A DNA stretch of 64,000 bases from an uncultured Bacteroidales bacterium (GCA_903926565.1 CAIYJU010000011.1:28355-92354); one strand, 5' to 3'; counted from the stretch's first letter, positions 28,201-37,610 are shown. Notes: a model not told the origin generated them from the letters alone. Numbers and translations are program-made.

Positions 28201-28975
28201 TCAATCCCAAACGGTTGTAGCCAAACGCGTCAAGATATTGCGAAGTTTGGAGGTCAACTCCTCCGGAGAAATCCTTGGAAGGGCCTTTTGTAGTAACATT
28301 GATGATACCACCGGTTGCATCCCCGTAAGCAGCAGGGGTTCCTCCCAGGATAACTTCAACCTGCTCAATAGCGCTCTGAGGCAGGGCGTTACCTCCTGTA
28401 ACACGCATACCGTCAATAAAATAAACAGTACCGGAAGAGCGTTGTCCACGCATACTGGTAATATTGCCATTGGCATCTGTTGATACACCACCCACTGTGG
28501 TAGCAACTGCAGAAGCCGATTTATTGGCCATTTTTGAAATTTCTTCTGATGTGACCGTACCACCGGATGTGGTCTGGTCCTTTGAAATCAGCGGAACCTT
28601 ATAATCCACAACTTCAATTTCATTGAGGGTGGTTGTGGAGGCCTCCAGTTCAAGATTCTGGAAGGTAATTTTATCCGGTGAAACATAAATGCCCCGGTAC
28701 ATAAAGGGTTTATATCCTACAAAGCTGGCCTTCAGATCAACTTTTCCGGGAGGAATTGGCTTTATTGTGAAGTTTCCATCGAAATCGGAGGTTGACCCCC
28801 CTACCTGAACACCTCCAACCTCAATAACAACGTTGGCAAATGAGATCGGTTCTTTGGTAGCCTTATCAATGATCTTACCCTTGAGCGTACCCGACCCGGT
28901 TTGTGCGAATACCAACATGCTTGTTGCCAGTACAAAACCAATAGTAAACAGTAAATTTCTTAACATACCATACAA
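25241..28975 (-). CDS. TonB-dependent receptor with N-terminal carboxypeptidase-regulatory-like domain
   Basis: This 1244-residue outer-membrane receptor has a signal peptide (LLFTIGFVLATSMLVFAQ), an N-terminal CarboxypepD_reg-like beta sandwich (GTLKGKIIDKATKEPISFAN), a plug domain (GNITSMRGQRSSGTVYFIDG, then EVILGGTPAAYGDATGGIIN) and a 22-strand-type barrel ending IRLGLMFNF with the terminal phenylalanine needed for assembly. No TonB box could be picked out with confidence. There is no SusD partner; instead a very large secreted protein and a PorV-like barrel follow. Start could also be the second Met at 28966. Confidence 0.93.
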   Translation of the reverse strand: MYGMLRNLLFTIGFVLATSMLVFAQTGSGTLKGKIIDKATKEPISFANVVIEVGGVQVGGSTSDFDGNFTIKPIPPGKVDLKASFVGYKPFMYRGIYVSPDKITFQNLELEASTTTLNEIEVVDYKVPLISKDQTTSGGTVTSEEISKMANKSASAVATTVGGVSTDANGNITSMRGQRSSGTVYFIDGMRVTGGNALPQSAIEQVEVILGGTPAAYGDATGGIINVTTKGPSKDFSGGVDLQTSQYLDAFGYNRLGLNFTGPLVSKKDTVRGYKTPIMGFFVAGDLIYQKDGAPAAFPNYRVTDDVKNRLSTSPLRLYGENNTVFYSSEFLTYNDMQKTKTTLNSAGTNINISGKLDFRVAPTINLSFGGTFQWFDSRNFSLANSLMNWQNNSHSNGYTWRVNGRFTQRFPTGPDSKSFVKNVYYSIGADFTRSFAKTEDADHKDNFFEYGYVGSFSTQSIRAYTPNLAYDSVLKLWGHLQNGTRDTIVIYKGSDLNPESSNWTQQYYGFYDDPTGHYENVNQIISGKGLINGMEPIGPYNMFAGVGNRPNTYNESQSDQIAVNASFAADFGNHEIQLGLQYQQRKSSGYANSGSLLWDAMKGLTNAQLQDLNLDNPQPVYRNGVFMDTINYFRNYVPTLQRNFDVNLRKKLGLPIDGSDWIDMYSYDFANNSINYYDNNMQLHTVSAGGQLLTMDMFSAEEVLNNGSPIVGYYGYDYTGKKMSGSVSFDDFFSQQDASGNYTRAIGPYQPIYIAGYIQDKFAFKDLIFNIGVRVDRFDANQPVLKDPYLFYPAKTVGEVSEINGVAVDHPSTVGSDYVVYVDDSRDPTKITGYRSENNWFNKDGTPITDPVRLLASGSGIQPYLLYPAVDTIGAAPRSIAFKDYDPQTNWMPRISFSFPISDDALFYAHYDILTQRPSSAEVQIQPISYYYIGVTGSSGTINNPNLKPEKTIDYELGFQQKINNSSSLKLAVFYREMRDQIQQYRLTGAYPKTYYSYTNIDFGTVKGLTLTYDLRRSGNARLRFNYTLQFADGTGSDPDAASSIIRSDQPNLRTLNPLNFDRRHQFNISFDYRWGSGKDYNGPVINRTKSGKAPVQFLSNLGANLTLTGGSGTPYTQTSKILPYGAMGPIKGSINGARLPWQFLISARFDKDFNFALNKKKDGTINVYIEFANLLNTQNVTAVYPGTGSASDDGFLTAPEWQNAINQQVDPQSYRDLYAIQMNNPYRYSSPRTIRLGLMFNF

Positions 28976-29011
28976 TTTTATGTTAGATTATAATTGCGCT
29001 TTAAAAGGGCG

Positions 29012-29019
29012 TAAATGTA
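29012..29019 (-). promoter_or_regulatory. Possible -7 element (TACATTTA) of the TonB receptor operon
   Basis: TACATTTA differs from TAnnTTTG only in the last base and lies 36 bp before the receptor start. A TTG is 15 bp upstream. Weak. Confidence 0.3.
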
Positions 29020-29157
29020 ATAATTATTTAAAATCAAACTGAAATTTTTTAATTCGTGATTCAAATATATAACCATTCTAAATTAGTCTGAAGCCAAATA
29101 TGTAAACAGTTTCAAACGATCTGTCAACCCTGTTTGGGAGGGGTTGAAACAGAATAT

Positions 29158-29412
29158 TTAATATTTAAGCGGTGTTGCCTTTTTGGCTGCTTTTTTTGTT
29201 TTTTTCATACTTGCCCTGGTGGACTTAGACTGCATTTTGTTATGCCGTTTAACAGCCTGGTCGTAATCCCTCTCAGACTGTTTCTGTTTTTTCTCCCGGT
29301 CCTTTTCAATCTTCTTCTGATTTACCTTTGCCTCCTGGGGTTTAAGAGAAAGCAAAACAGGCATCAATGCAATAATAAAGGAGATCCACAAAATCTTTTT
29401 TCCTGACATCAT
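29158..29412 (-). CDS. Small lysine-rich exported protein of unknown function
   Basis: The 84-residue frame begins with a likely signal peptide or anchor (ILWISFIIALMPVLLSL) and continues as a highly charged segment dominated by Lys, Glu and Gln (KKIEKDREKKQKQSERDYDQA), predicted to be one long helix, then a strongly basic C-terminus (MKKTKKAAKKATPLKY). I do not recognise a family. The basic tail could bind nucleic acid, LPS or peptidoglycan, but nothing in the context settles this. It is a single-gene unit between two divergent transcripts. Confidence 0.6.
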   Translation of the reverse strand: MMSGKKILWISFIIALMPVLLSLKPQEAKVNQKKIEKDREKKQKQSERDYDQAVKRHNKMQSKSTRASMKKTKKAAKKATPLKY

Positions 29413-29472
29413 ATAAAATCAATGCTTTTATAATATATAATGCAAATCAAACGTTAAAATTACGAATTTTGC

Positions 29473-29922
29473 ATGATGGAAGATCAAATAAGAATAAAAA
29501 AAATGAGATTCTTACTGCTGCTGACCCTGTTCCTCATGGGCACCTTTTCCTGTAAGAAGGAGGAACAGGCTCCTGAGATTCCTTACGTATATGTGAATTT
29601 CACACTCAACCCAAACGGAACACAATACATCAACCTCAATGTTGTGAATGGCTGGGAAACCGTTACCGGGGGATATAACGGCATCCTCATCTTCCGCAAA
29701 GCCATCAGTGAGTTTGCTGCATTTGAAAGAGCGTGTCCTTATGATCCGACAACAGCAGGTGCACAGGTCAGGGTTGACCTGTCGGGAATTACCTGTACAT
29801 GTCCGGTGTGCGGTTCAAAGTATATCATGGTGGATGGTACTCCTTATGAAGGCCCCTCACACTACCCGCTCAAGCCGTATACCACCTATTATGACGGGGC
29901 AATGCTCTATATTTCAAACTGA
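29473..29922 (+). CDS. Rieske-like lipoprotein with cysteines in place of the usual histidine ligands
   Basis: The protein has a lipoprotein signal with Cys27 after LMGTFS (ORF numbering), so it should be membrane-anchored in the envelope. The rest (residues 35-149) has the length and end pattern of a small Rieske domain. However the canonical CxH...CxxH is replaced: ERACPYDP (Cys88, no histidine) and ITCTCPVCGSKY (Cys108, Cys110, Cys113). Four cysteines could still hold a metal or cluster of another kind, or form disulfides. PYEGPSHYPLKPY matches the proline loop of Rieske folds. The true start may be the Met at residue 11. A stand-alone gene converging on ahcY. Confidence 0.75.
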   Translation: MMEDQIRIKKMRFLLLLTLFLMGTFSCKKEEQAPEIPYVYVNFTLNPNGTQYINLNVVNGWETVTGGYNGILIFRKAISEFAAFERACPYDPTTAGAQVRVDLSGITCTCPVCGSKYIMVDGTPYEGPSHYPLKPYTTYYDGAMLYISN

Positions 29923-29941
29923 GGCGTGTGCCGGTAAAAAA

Positions 29942-29979
29942 GTAAACGGGTAAACAGGACTCTGTGTGCTCCCGTTTAC
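29942..29979. terminator. Hairpin between convergent genes (Rieske-like lipoprotein and ahcY)
   Basis: GTAAACGGG pairs perfectly with CCCGTTTAC across a 20-base loop. There is no long U tract, so it may act as a weak two-way terminator or simply protect the 3' ends. Confidence 0.45.
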
Positions 29980-30001
29980 CCCTTTAAAGGTTTACTCAAT
30001 T

Positions 30002-31423
30002 TTAATATCGATAATGTTCCGGCTTGTATGGACCGTCGGGGTTAACATTAAGATAATCTGCCTGTTCTTTTGTGAGTTTCGTCAATTTCACGCCGATTTG
30101 CTCCAGGTGCAGGCGGGCAACCTCCTCATCCAGTCTCTTTGGCAGGCGATAAACAGCCACTTCATAATTGTGCTGCCATAAATCCAGCTGTGCCAGTGTT
30201 TGATTGGTGAACGAGTTCGACATGACGAACGACGGGTGTCCGGTTGCACATCCGAGGTTGACCAGGCGTCCTTCGGCGAGCAGGTAGATACACCTGCCGT
30301 CAGGGTAAACATACTTATCAACCTGTGGCTTGATATTGATCATTTTGATACCAGGCCAGTTGGTAAGTTGTTCCACCTGGATTTCATTGTCGAAATGTCC
30401 GATATTGCAAACAATAGCCTGGTCTTTCATCTGCGAAAGATGTTTCGCTGTGATGACATCTTTATTGCCGGTGGTTGTAACATAAATGTTGCCTTCGGCA
30501 AGCGCATCTTCGATCGTGCTGACCTCAAATCCTTCCATCGCAGCCTGAAGGGCGCAAATGGGATCAATTTCGGTAACGATCACGCGTGCTCCGTAGGAAC
30601 GCATTGAATGGGCACATCCTTTGCCAACATCACCGTAGCCCAGTACCACCACGACTTTTCCGGCAATCATCACATCGGTTGCGCGTTTGATTCCATCAGC
30701 AAGTGATTCGCGGCAACCATACAAGTTGTCGAATTTCGATTTAGTTACAGAATCATTCACATTGATGGCGGGTACAAGCAAGGCTCCCTTTTCTTTCATC
30801 TGGTACAAACGATGCACACCGGTGGTTGTTTCTTCAGAAACCCCTTTCCATTCTGCAACTGTTCTGCTCCACCTTGTTTTATCTTCGACATAAATCTCCT
30901 GCAGTTGTTTCATAAAAGCCTTTTCATCGGCATTTTCAGCAGGAATTTTCAGCAATTCAGGGTTCTTTTCAATCTCAAATCCTTTGTGGATCATCATGGT
31001 AGCATCACCACCATCATCAACAATCAGGTTCGGTCCTTTACCTTCAGGAAAACAAAGCGCCATATTGGTACACCACCAATATTCATCAAGGGTCTCCCCT
31101 TTCCATGCAAAAACCGGGATTCCTTTTGCAGCAATGGCAGCAGCAGCATGATCCTGTGTAGAGAAAATATTGCAGCTGGCCCAGCGAACATCGGCACCAA
31201 GTTCAATTAAAGTCTCAATAAGCACTGCAGTTTGGATTGTCATATGCAGCGAGCCACTGATACGCGCTCCTTTCAAAGGCTTTTCAGCCGAATATTTTTT
31301 ACGGATTGCCATGAGTCCAGGCATCTCCTTTTCGGCAATTTCAATCTCTTTTCTGCCCCATTCTGCAAGGGACATATCGGCAACTTTATATTTCATACTG
31401 GCCGTCATTGCAATGTTTTCCAT
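30002..31423 (-). CDS. ahcY: Adenosylhomocysteinase (S-adenosylhomocysteine hydrolase)
   Basis: AhcY splits S-adenosylhomocysteine into adenosine and homocysteine with a bound NAD. The NAD-binding motif is [18 protein letters not shown]; other family blocks are [38 protein letters not shown] and [13 protein letters not shown]. The C-terminus KPEHYRY, whose Lys and Tyr reach the neighbouring subunit's NAD site, is complete. 473 residues is usual. It is divergent from the operon holding metH and metF, which reuse its homocysteine. Confidence 0.98.
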   Translation of the reverse strand: MENIAMTASMKYKVADMSLAEWGRKEIEIAEKEMPGLMAIRKKYSAEKPLKGARISGSLHMTIQTAVLIETLIELGADVRWASCNIFSTQDHAAAAIAAKGIPVFAWKGETLDEYWWCTNMALCFPEGKGPNLIVDDGGDATMMIHKGFEIEKNPELLKIPAENADEKAFMKQLQEIYVEDKTRWSRTVAEWKGVSEETTTGVHRLYQMKEKGALLVPAINVNDSVTKSKFDNLYGCRESLADGIKRATDVMIAGKVVVVLGYGDVGKGCAHSMRSYGARVIVTEIDPICALQAAMEGFEVSTIEDALAEGNIYVTTTGNKDVITAKHLSQMKDQAIVCNIGHFDNEIQVEQLTNWPGIKMINIKPQVDKYVYPDGRCIYLLAEGRLVNLGCATGHPSFVMSNSFTNQTLAQLDLWQHNYEVAVYRLPKRLDEEVARLHLEQIGVKLTKLTKEQADYLNVNPDGPYKPEHYRY

Positions 31424-31475
31424 GTTTCCGGATGTTAGTTATGATGCGTAATAGTCATTCCACTTAATTGGGCGG

Positions 31476-31483
31476 CAAAAGTA
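31476..31483 (-). promoter_or_regulatory. Bacteroidota -7 element TACTTTTG of ahcY
   Basis: TACTTTTG on the minus strand fits TAnnTTTG and lies 53 bp before the ahcY start. No -33 TTG at the right spacing. Confidence 0.45.
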
Positions 31484-31517
31484 CGAAAAATATCAATATC
31501 AGGATGTGTTATTGTCG

Positions 31518-31525
31518 TATTTTTG
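31518..31525 (+). promoter_or_regulatory. Bacteroidota -7 element TATTTTTG of the pptase-metH-metF operon
   Basis: TATTTTTG fits TAnnTTTG and ends 26 bp before the ATG at 31552. It lies within the longer ORF-track frame and so argues for the later start of the phosphopantetheinyl transferase. Confidence 0.5.
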
Positions 31526-31551
31526 TCCCGAATAAAAAACAATCAGCATCT

Positions 31552-32190
31552 ATGCCCTTTTTACGGGAAATCACGCCTGGTATCGGAATCCGCGCTGGAA
31601 TCTGGCAAATCACAGAGTCCGAAGAGACCCTGCTGGGCATGGTAAACTTAAGCTCATCAGAAACAGCAACTTACGCCTCTTTTGGCAATGAATTACGGAA
31701 AAGGCAATGGCTGGCTTATCGCATTTTACTTAAACATTTGCTGACACCCCAATCATCTGATATCATATATGATTTACATGGCAAACCATTTCTCAGGTCA
31801 GGGAGTCACTGCATTTCGGTATCCCATGCCGGCGAACTGGCTGCCGTGGTTTGCAGCCCGCTGCATCCTGCGGGTATCGATATTGAAAAAATAAAAGATC
31901 GGGTCATACGTGTAAAAGAGCGGTTTCTCCAGGAAAAAGAGTTAAAGGTTCTCCCGGCAGAGAACCATCTTGAACAATTGTATGTATACTGGGGCGGAAA
32001 GGAAGCTCTCTACAAACTACATGGCAAACCGGATGTTGATTTCAGAAATGACATCTATATTCATCCATTTGATTACCTTTGCATTACCAATAAGCATGGC
32101 AGGGCGACGTTAACAGTTGGCAGTCACTCAAAAGATTACGAACTGTTTTATCAGAAAATCGGCGAATACATGCTGGTTATAGCATATTAA
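31552..32190 (+). CDS. 4'-phosphopantetheinyl transferase-superfamily protein
   Basis: These enzymes move the phosphopantetheine arm of CoA onto a serine of carrier proteins. The Sfp/AcpT signature is present: CISVSHAGELAAVVCS, then PAGIDIEKI (metal-binding D110, E112) and YWGGKEALYKLHG (W147xxK150E151A152). 212 residues fits the Sfp-type group. I chose the ATG at 31552. It is the first gene of an operon with metH (10-bp gap), an unexpected partner; the target carrier protein is not in the window. Confidence 0.9.
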   Translation: MPFLREITPGIGIRAGIWQITESEETLLGMVNLSSSETATYASFGNELRKRQWLAYRILLKHLLTPQSSDIIYDLHGKPFLRSGSHCISVSHAGELAAVVCSPLHPAGIDIEKIKDRVIRVKERFLQEKELKVLPAENHLEQLYVYWGGKEALYKLHGKPDVDFRNDIYIHPFDYLCITNKHGRATLTVGSHSKDYELFYQKIGEYMLVIAY

Positions 32191-32200
32191 ATGAAATATA

Positions 32201-35200
32201 ATGACGAATGATATTTATCAAACGATTAAATCAAGGGTTCTTGTACTTGACGGTGCGATGGGAACCATGGTTCAACGTTACAAGCTGGATGAGTCGGATT
32301 TTCGGGGTGAACGGTTCAAAGCATTCCCTTATAACCTGAAGGGGAACAATGACCTTCTGGTTCTGACAAAACCGGAAGTTATCCGCGAGATCCACGAAGC
32401 ATACCTTGAAGCGGGGGCCGACATCATCGAAACGGACACGTTCAATGCAAACCGGATTTCTCTTTCCGATTATCATCTTGAGGATCTGGCATATGAGCTA
32501 AACCTTGCTGCCGCCATTCTGGCAAAGGAAGCAACTGCTAAATTTACCCGGTTAGCTTCTGACAAGCCACGCTGGGTTGCAGGATCAATTGGCCCCACAA
32601 GCAAGACAGCTTCAATGTCGCCTGATGTTCAAAACCCCGCATTTCGGGCGGTAAGTTTTGACAATCTTTATCATGCATACCGCGAACAGGCCAGGGGTCT
32701 CCTGGATGGTGGTGCCGACATACTGATGGTTGAAACCATTTTTGACACCCTGAACGCCAAGGCCGCCCTGATCGCCGTTTTTGACGAAATTGCAGAAAGA
32801 GCCGGCTCCAATTTCCCCGATCCTGCATCACGGATTCCTGTCATTGCCAGTGTCACTATTTCCGACAACAGCGGACGTACCCTTTCCGGTCAGACACTCG
32901 AAGCATTTCTGTTTTCCATCATTCATTTCGATCTCTTTGCTGTTGGAATCAATTGTTCATTGGGCGCAGAAGAACTCAGGCCTTATATTGAAGAATTGTC
33001 AGCGAAGGCACCATTTCCGGTTATCGCTTATCCCAATGCAGGTTTGCCGAACCAGTTTGGTGAATATGATCAATCACCAACCGAAATGGCAGGGTATATT
33101 AAAGATTTTCTGGAGAACCGTTTTGTCAACCTTGTTGGTGGTTGTTGCGGTACAAATCCGGAGCATATCCGCAAATTTGCAGACCTTGCAAAAAATGCGC
33201 CGGTCCGTCTTGTTCCGGAAAGGGCCCACGAACTGAGGCTGAGCGGACTTGAACCCCTGACCATATTCAAAGGGAGTAATTTTATCAATATCGGGGAGCG
33301 CACCAATGTAAGTGGCTCAAGAAAATTTGCGAGGCTGATCAAGGAAGATAAATATGAAGAGGCGTTGTCTGTTGCCCGGCAACAGGTGGAAAGTGGTGCC
33401 CAGGTAATTGACATCAGCATGGATGAAGCCATGCTGGATGCAGAAAAAGCAATGGTGAACTTTCTCAACATGGTGGCATCCGACCCTGATGTATCGAAAG
33501 TGCCTATCATGATCGACTCTTCAAAGTTTTCGGTTATCCATGCAGGATTAAAATGTATTCAGGGTAAGCCGATCGTTAATTCGATCAGTTTGAAGGAGGG
33601 AGAGGATGCATTCAGGGAACACGCCACCCTTTTGCGCAAATTCGGAGCAGCCACTGTGATCATGGCCTTTGATGAAGAAGGTCAGGCCACGACACTCGAC
33701 CGTCGTATCGCCATCGCCTCCCGGGCATACCGCATCCTGACCCGGGAATTGAATTTTCCACCCGAAGATATCATTTTTGATCCCAACATCCTTACGGTAG
33801 CTACCGGAATTGATGAGCATTCCAACTATGCTGTTGAATTTTTACATGCAGTTAAATGGATCAAAGAAAACCTTCCGTATGCCCATGTCAGCGGAGGTAT
33901 CAGCAACCTCTCCTTCTCATTTCGCGGCAATGACCCGCTGCGTGAATCGATGCATTCTGCATTTCTTTATCATGCCATTAAAGCAGGGCTGGATATGGGT
34001 ATTGTGAATGCCGGGGCACTGCCCGTATATGATGAAATTCCGAAGATGCTCCTGAAACTGGTGGAAGATGTCATCCTGAACCGCCGGAAGGACAGTACCG
34101 AGCGTTTGCTTGCTTATGCAGACCAGGTAACTGATTCAGGAAAAAAGGTGGAGACAGAGGCAGAATGGAGGGCACTTCCGGTTGTGGAGAGACTCAGACA
34201 TTCACTGGTAAAAGGCAATGCAGAATTCATTGACCAGGACATTGACGAAGCCATGCCGCTGTTTAACCTCGCCCTGAAGATCATTGAAGGCCCGCTGATG
34301 GATGGAATGAACCAGGTAGGCGACCTTTTTGGAAGCGGCAAGATGTTTCTTCCCCAGGTAGTTAAAAGTGCGCGGGTGATGAAGAAGGCAGTTGCCAGGC
34401 TTACCCCCCGGCTCGAGGCAGAAAAAGCAGAACTGAAAGGATCTCCGAGGAATAACGGGAAAGTTCTTCTTGCAACCGTAAAAGGGGATGTCCACGACAT
34501 TGGCAAAAACATCGTCGGCGTAGTGCTCGCCTGCAACAATTACGAGGTGATTGACCTGGGCGTGATGATCCCTGCCGACAAAATTCTTGCTGCCGCCCGT
34601 GAACATCAGGTTGATATTGTAGGCCTCAGCGGCCTTATCACCCCTTCTCTCGAGGAGATGGTACATGTGGCCAAAGAGATGGAGCGCCAAAAATTCACGA
34701 TCCCTTTGCTCATCGGCGGAGCAACCACTTCCGACATCCATACGGCAGTCAAAATTGAGCCGTTCTATTCTCAGTCAGTGATTCATGTAAAGGATGCTTC
34801 CAAAGCTGTCGGAGTGGTATCAAACCTGCTTTCGGCGGAAGTTAAGAAGGATTTTACCGAATCCATCAGAAAAAAATACGAGGGAATCCGCAACACGTAT
34901 GATAAAAAAGCTGATTATTCCTATCTGCCGCTGCAGGATGCCCGTAAAAACAAATTGAAAATCGACTGGGCGGCTACTCAAATTTACAAACCCCAATTCA
35001 CCGGGAGCAAAGTGTTTTTTGATTATTCCCTGGAAGAAATCGCAAAATACATTGACTGGACCTTCTTTTTCCATGCCTGGAAAATGAACGGTAAATACCC
35101 GGCAATCCTTACAGATCCTGTCAAGGGAGCCGAGGCGACAAAGTTATTCAATGATGCCGGGCGTCTTCTCAAAGAAATCACCGGAAAGAAGATGCTGATT

Positions 35201-35896
35201 GCCAGAGGAATTATCGGTATTTACCCTTGTAATTCAATCGGTGATGATATTGAAGTATATGATGATGAGAAATGTACGAACCTCTTAACCACCTTTCGGT
35301 TCCTTCGCAACCAGCAACTAAAAGATCCCGGTCAGCCAAACTTGTGCCTGGCCGATTACATTGCACCGAAGGGATCGGGACTGGTGGATTATATCGGAGG
35401 CTTTGCTGTGACCGCCGGCCTGGGTGTTGAAGAATGGGCCAATCGATTCGAACGGGAGCTGGATGATTACAATGCCATTTTAATTAAAATTCTTGCAGAC
35501 CGGCTTGCAGAAGCATTTGCGGAACTGATGCATGAGCGGATCCGCAAGGAATTCTGGGGCTATGCCAAAGATGAACAACTCGATGTGTTTTCGATGATTC
35601 GCGAAGAGTACCAGGGCATCCGGCCTGCACCCGGATATCCCGCCTGCCCTGAACATTCGGAAAAAAGAACCCTGTTTGATCTGCTGGATGCTGAGAAAAA
35701 AGTTGACATCCAGCTTACTGAAAATTACGCCATGTACCCGGGTGCCTCTGTGAGTGGCTTCTATTTTTCACACCCGTCGTCCCAGTATTTTAACCTTGGA
35801 CGCATCAGTAAAGACCAGCTGACAGATTATGCAAAGCGTAAAAACATGAGTTTAGAACATGCAGAAAAATTACTTAATACAAATTTGAACTATTAA
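32201..35896 (+). CDS. metH: Cobalamin-dependent methionine synthase MetH
   Basis: Full-length four-module enzyme of 1231 residues. The homocysteine module (1-330) keeps the zinc cysteines in [12 protein letters not shown] and [11 protein letters not shown]. The methyltetrahydrofolate (pterin-binding) module follows (about 350-610, with [20 protein letters not shown]). The cobalamin module has the cap and the B12-binding [17 protein letters not shown] with His765 as the lower cobalt ligand. The C-terminal AdoMet reactivation module (about 910-1231) has the [12 protein letters not shown] motif. It transfers methyl from methyl-THF, made by the next gene metF (2-bp gap), to homocysteine. No cobalamin riboswitch was seen upstream. 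Confidence 0.98.
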   Translation: MTNDIYQTIKSRVLVLDGAMGTMVQRYKLDESDFRGERFKAFPYNLKGNNDLLVLTKPEVIREIHEAYLEAGADIIETDTFNANRISLSDYHLEDLAYELNLAAAILAKEATAKFTRLASDKPRWVAGSIGPTSKTASMSPDVQNPAFRAVSFDNLYHAYREQARGLLDGGADILMVETIFDTLNAKAALIAVFDEIAERAGSNFPDPASRIPVIASVTISDNSGRTLSGQTLEAFLFSIIHFDLFAVGINCSLGAEELRPYIEELSAKAPFPVIAYPNAGLPNQFGEYDQSPTEMAGYIKDFLENRFVNLVGGCCGTNPEHIRKFADLAKNAPVRLVPERAHELRLSGLEPLTIFKGSNFINIGERTNVSGSRKFARLIKEDKYEEALSVARQQVESGAQVIDISMDEAMLDAEKAMVNFLNMVASDPDVSKVPIMIDSSKFSVIHAGLKCIQGKPIVNSISLKEGEDAFREHATLLRKFGAATVIMAFDEEGQATTLDRRIAIASRAYRILTRELNFPPEDIIFDPNILTVATGIDEHSNYAVEFLHAVKWIKENLPYAHVSGGISNLSFSFRGNDPLRESMHSAFLYHAIKAGLDMGIVNAGALPVYDEIPKMLLKLVEDVILNRRKDSTERLLAYADQVTDSGKKVETEAEWRALPVVERLRHSLVKGNAEFIDQDIDEAMPLFNLALKIIEGPLMDGMNQVGDLFGSGKMFLPQVVKSARVMKKAVARLTPRLEAEKAELKGSPRNNGKVLLATVKGDVHDIGKNIVGVVLACNNYEVIDLGVMIPADKILAAAREHQVDIVGLSGLITPSLEEMVHVAKEMERQKFTIPLLIGGATTSDIHTAVKIEPFYSQSVIHVKDASKAVGVVSNLLSAEVKKDFTESIRKKYEGIRNTYDKKADYSYLPLQDARKNKLKIDWAATQIYKPQFTGSKVFFDYSLEEIAKYIDWTFFFHAWKMNGKYPAILTDPVKGAEATKLFNDAGRLLKEITGKKMLIARGIIGIYPCNSIGDDIEVYDDEKCTNLLTTFRFLRNQQLKDPGQPNLCLADYIAPKGSGLVDYIGGFAVTAGLGVEEWANRFERELDDYNAILIKILADRLAEAFAELMHERIRKEFWGYAKDEQLDVFSMIREEYQGIRPAPGYPACPEHSEKRTLFDLLDAEKKVDIQLTENYAMYPGASVSGFYFSHPSSQYFNLGRISKDQLTDYAKRKNMSLEHAEKLLNTNLNY

Positions 35897-35898
35897 CA

Positions 35899-36855
35899 AT
35901 GAGAGTTATAGACCTGATTAATAAATCTGACAAAACACTTTTTTCATTCGAATTGCTTCCTCCGCTAAGGGGGCACAATATCAACAGCATCTACCGGACA
36001 ATCGACCCTCTGCTGGAATACAATCCCTCATTTATCAATGTAACCTACCACCAGGAAGAGGTTGTTTATAAAAAACACGAAAACGGGCTGCTTGAGAAGA
36101 AAACCGTAAGAAAACGTCCGGGAACAGTTGCTATTTCTGCGGCTATCAAATATAAATATCCTGATGTTGAAGTGGTTCCTCATTTAATCTGTGGAGGTTT
36201 TACCAAAGAAGAGACCGAATATGCACTGATTGATTTTCATTACCTTGGCATTGACAACATACTTGCCCTGCGTGGAGATGCCCCAAAAAACCAGCGTACC
36301 TTCACCCCGGAAAAAAATGGGCATGCTTATGCAAACACTCTTGTAGCGCAGATAACAGACATGAACAGGGGCAAATATCTTGACGATGAGATGCAAAACA
36401 CCTTCAGCACCAATTTCTGTGTCGGAGTTGCCGGTTACCCGGAAAAGCACATAGAATCGCCCAACCTTGCCTACGACATGAAGTACCTGAAAGCCAAGGT
36501 GGACGCAGGAGCTGAATACATCATCACCCAGATGTTTTTCGACAATCAAAAGTATTTCGATTTTCTGGAAGCGTGTCACAAAGAGGGGATTAACGTGCCG
36601 GTAATTCCGGGTATTAAGCCCATATGCACCATTAAAGAGATCAATGTACTTCCTCAGATCTTCAACATCGACATCCCTGATGAACTTGTTAAAAAAATAA
36701 TGGCTTGCAAAAACAACGAAGATGCCTTCAAAGTCGGCATTGAATGGGGTATTAAGCAATCGAAGGAACTGATCAGTTTTGGCGTGCCTGTTGTTCACTA
36801 TTTTTCCGTCGGTATCTCTGAGAACATACGTCAGATAGCCAAAGAAGTATTTTAA
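35899..36855 (+). CDS. metF: 5,10-methylenetetrahydrofolate reductase MetF
   Basis: This FAD-dependent TIM-barrel enzyme reduces methylene-THF to methyl-THF, the methyl donor for MetH encoded just upstream. Typical blocks are FSFELLPPLRG at the N-terminus (catalytic Glu), FINVTYHQEE, PHLICGGF, NILALRGD and the methylene-THF pocket ITQMFFDNQKYFDF, then PVIPGIKPI. 318 residues is usual. The 2-bp gap to metH shows one transcript. Confidence 0.97.
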   Translation: MRVIDLINKSDKTLFSFELLPPLRGHNINSIYRTIDPLLEYNPSFINVTYHQEEVVYKKHENGLLEKKTVRKRPGTVAISAAIKYKYPDVEVVPHLICGGFTKEETEYALIDFHYLGIDNILALRGDAPKNQRTFTPEKNGHAYANTLVAQITDMNRGKYLDDEMQNTFSTNFCVGVAGYPEKHIESPNLAYDMKYLKAKVDAGAEYIITQMFFDNQKYFDFLEACHKEGINVPVIPGIKPICTIKEINVLPQIFNIDIPDELVKKIMACKNNEDAFKVGIEWGIKQSKELISFGVPVVHYFSVGISENIRQIAKEVF

Positions 36856-36865
36856 GCACCCTTTT

Positions 36866-37594
36866 ATGAATATCTACCAACTTCTGCTCAGGGATACTTT
36901 GGCAGGCAAAAAGAAATTTGCAGTGCTGATCGATCCGGATAAATATTCGGTCGACACCCTTTCCCGGGTTGTAAAACTTGCTGTGGCAGCCGGGGTTGAT
37001 TACTTTTTTGTGGGTGGAAGTTTGCTCATCCATGATAACCAGACCGCTTTAATCAACTACATCAAAGAATACACAGATATTCCGGTTGTCCTGTTCCCCG
37101 GGAACAACATGCAGTTGTGCAACGAGGCAGACAGTATTTTACTGCTGTCGCTGATCTCCGGCAGAAACCCTGACATGCTGATCGGCCGGCATGTCATATC
37201 AGCACCTTACCTGAAGGCGAGTAACCTTGAGATTCTCGCGACGGGATACCTGCTTATAGACAGTGGCCGGACAACTGCAGTAACATACATGAGCAATACC
37301 ACACCCATTCCTTCGCATAAAAGCGATATTGCAGCCTGTACTGCCATGGCCGGTGAAATGCTTGGAATGAAGCTGATCTATCTTGATGCCGGCAGCGGGG
37401 CTGAGAAAACAGTTCCCACATCCATGATTTCCAGTGTAAAAAGGTCGATCGGGCTTCCGCTGATTATCGGGGGAGGGATCACTACTCCCGAATTGGCAAA
37501 TGCCGCGTTTGAAGCAGGGGCCGATATCATCGTTGTGGGCAATGCCATCGAAAATGATCCTGATCTGATTACCCGGATTGGGGCAATCAAATAA
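36866..37594 (+). CDS. Geranylgeranylglyceryl/heptaprenylglyceryl phosphate synthase (GGGPS)
   Basis: GGGPS makes the first ether bond of archaeal-type lipids by joining sn-glycerol-1-phosphate and a polyprenyl diphosphate. The TIM-barrel family blocks are present: LIDPDKYS near the N-terminus, YFFVGGSL, PVVLFPGNN, YLLIDSGRTTAVTYMSNTTP, LIYLDAGSGAEKTVP and the phosphate-binding LIIGGGITTPE and IIVVGNAIENDP. 242 residues. Many Bacteroidota carry this gene; the role of its product there is not settled as far as I know. It is last in the operon after metF (10-bp gap). Confidence 0.93.
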   Translation: MNIYQLLLRDTLAGKKKFAVLIDPDKYSVDTLSRVVKLAVAAGVDYFFVGGSLLIHDNQTALINYIKEYTDIPVVLFPGNNMQLCNEADSILLLSLISGRNPDMLIGRHVISAPYLKASNLEILATGYLLIDSGRTTAVTYMSNTTPIPSHKSDIAACTAMAGEMLGMKLIYLDAGSGAEKTVPTSMISSVKRSIGLPLIIGGGITTPELANAAFEAGADIIVVGNAIENDPDLITRIGAIK

Positions 37595-37610
37595 TATTGA
37601 TCAACATTTT

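Noticed and set aside
25241-28975. SusC of a polysaccharide utilisation locus
   Set aside because: No SusD-like lipoprotein, glycoside hydrolase or matching regulator is nearby; the following genes are a very large surface protein and a PorV-like barrel.
31424-31551. SAM, SAH or cobalamin riboswitch between ahcY and the metH operon
   Set aside because: The gap is 128 bp, holds two divergent promoters, and no recognisable conserved core or long hairpins were seen.
34202-34741. 179-residue minus-strand ORF
   Set aside because: Antisense to the well-conserved cap and cobalamin modules of metH; no plausible domains.
36184-36798. 204-residue minus-strand ORF
   Set aside because: Antisense to metF, which has all its family blocks.
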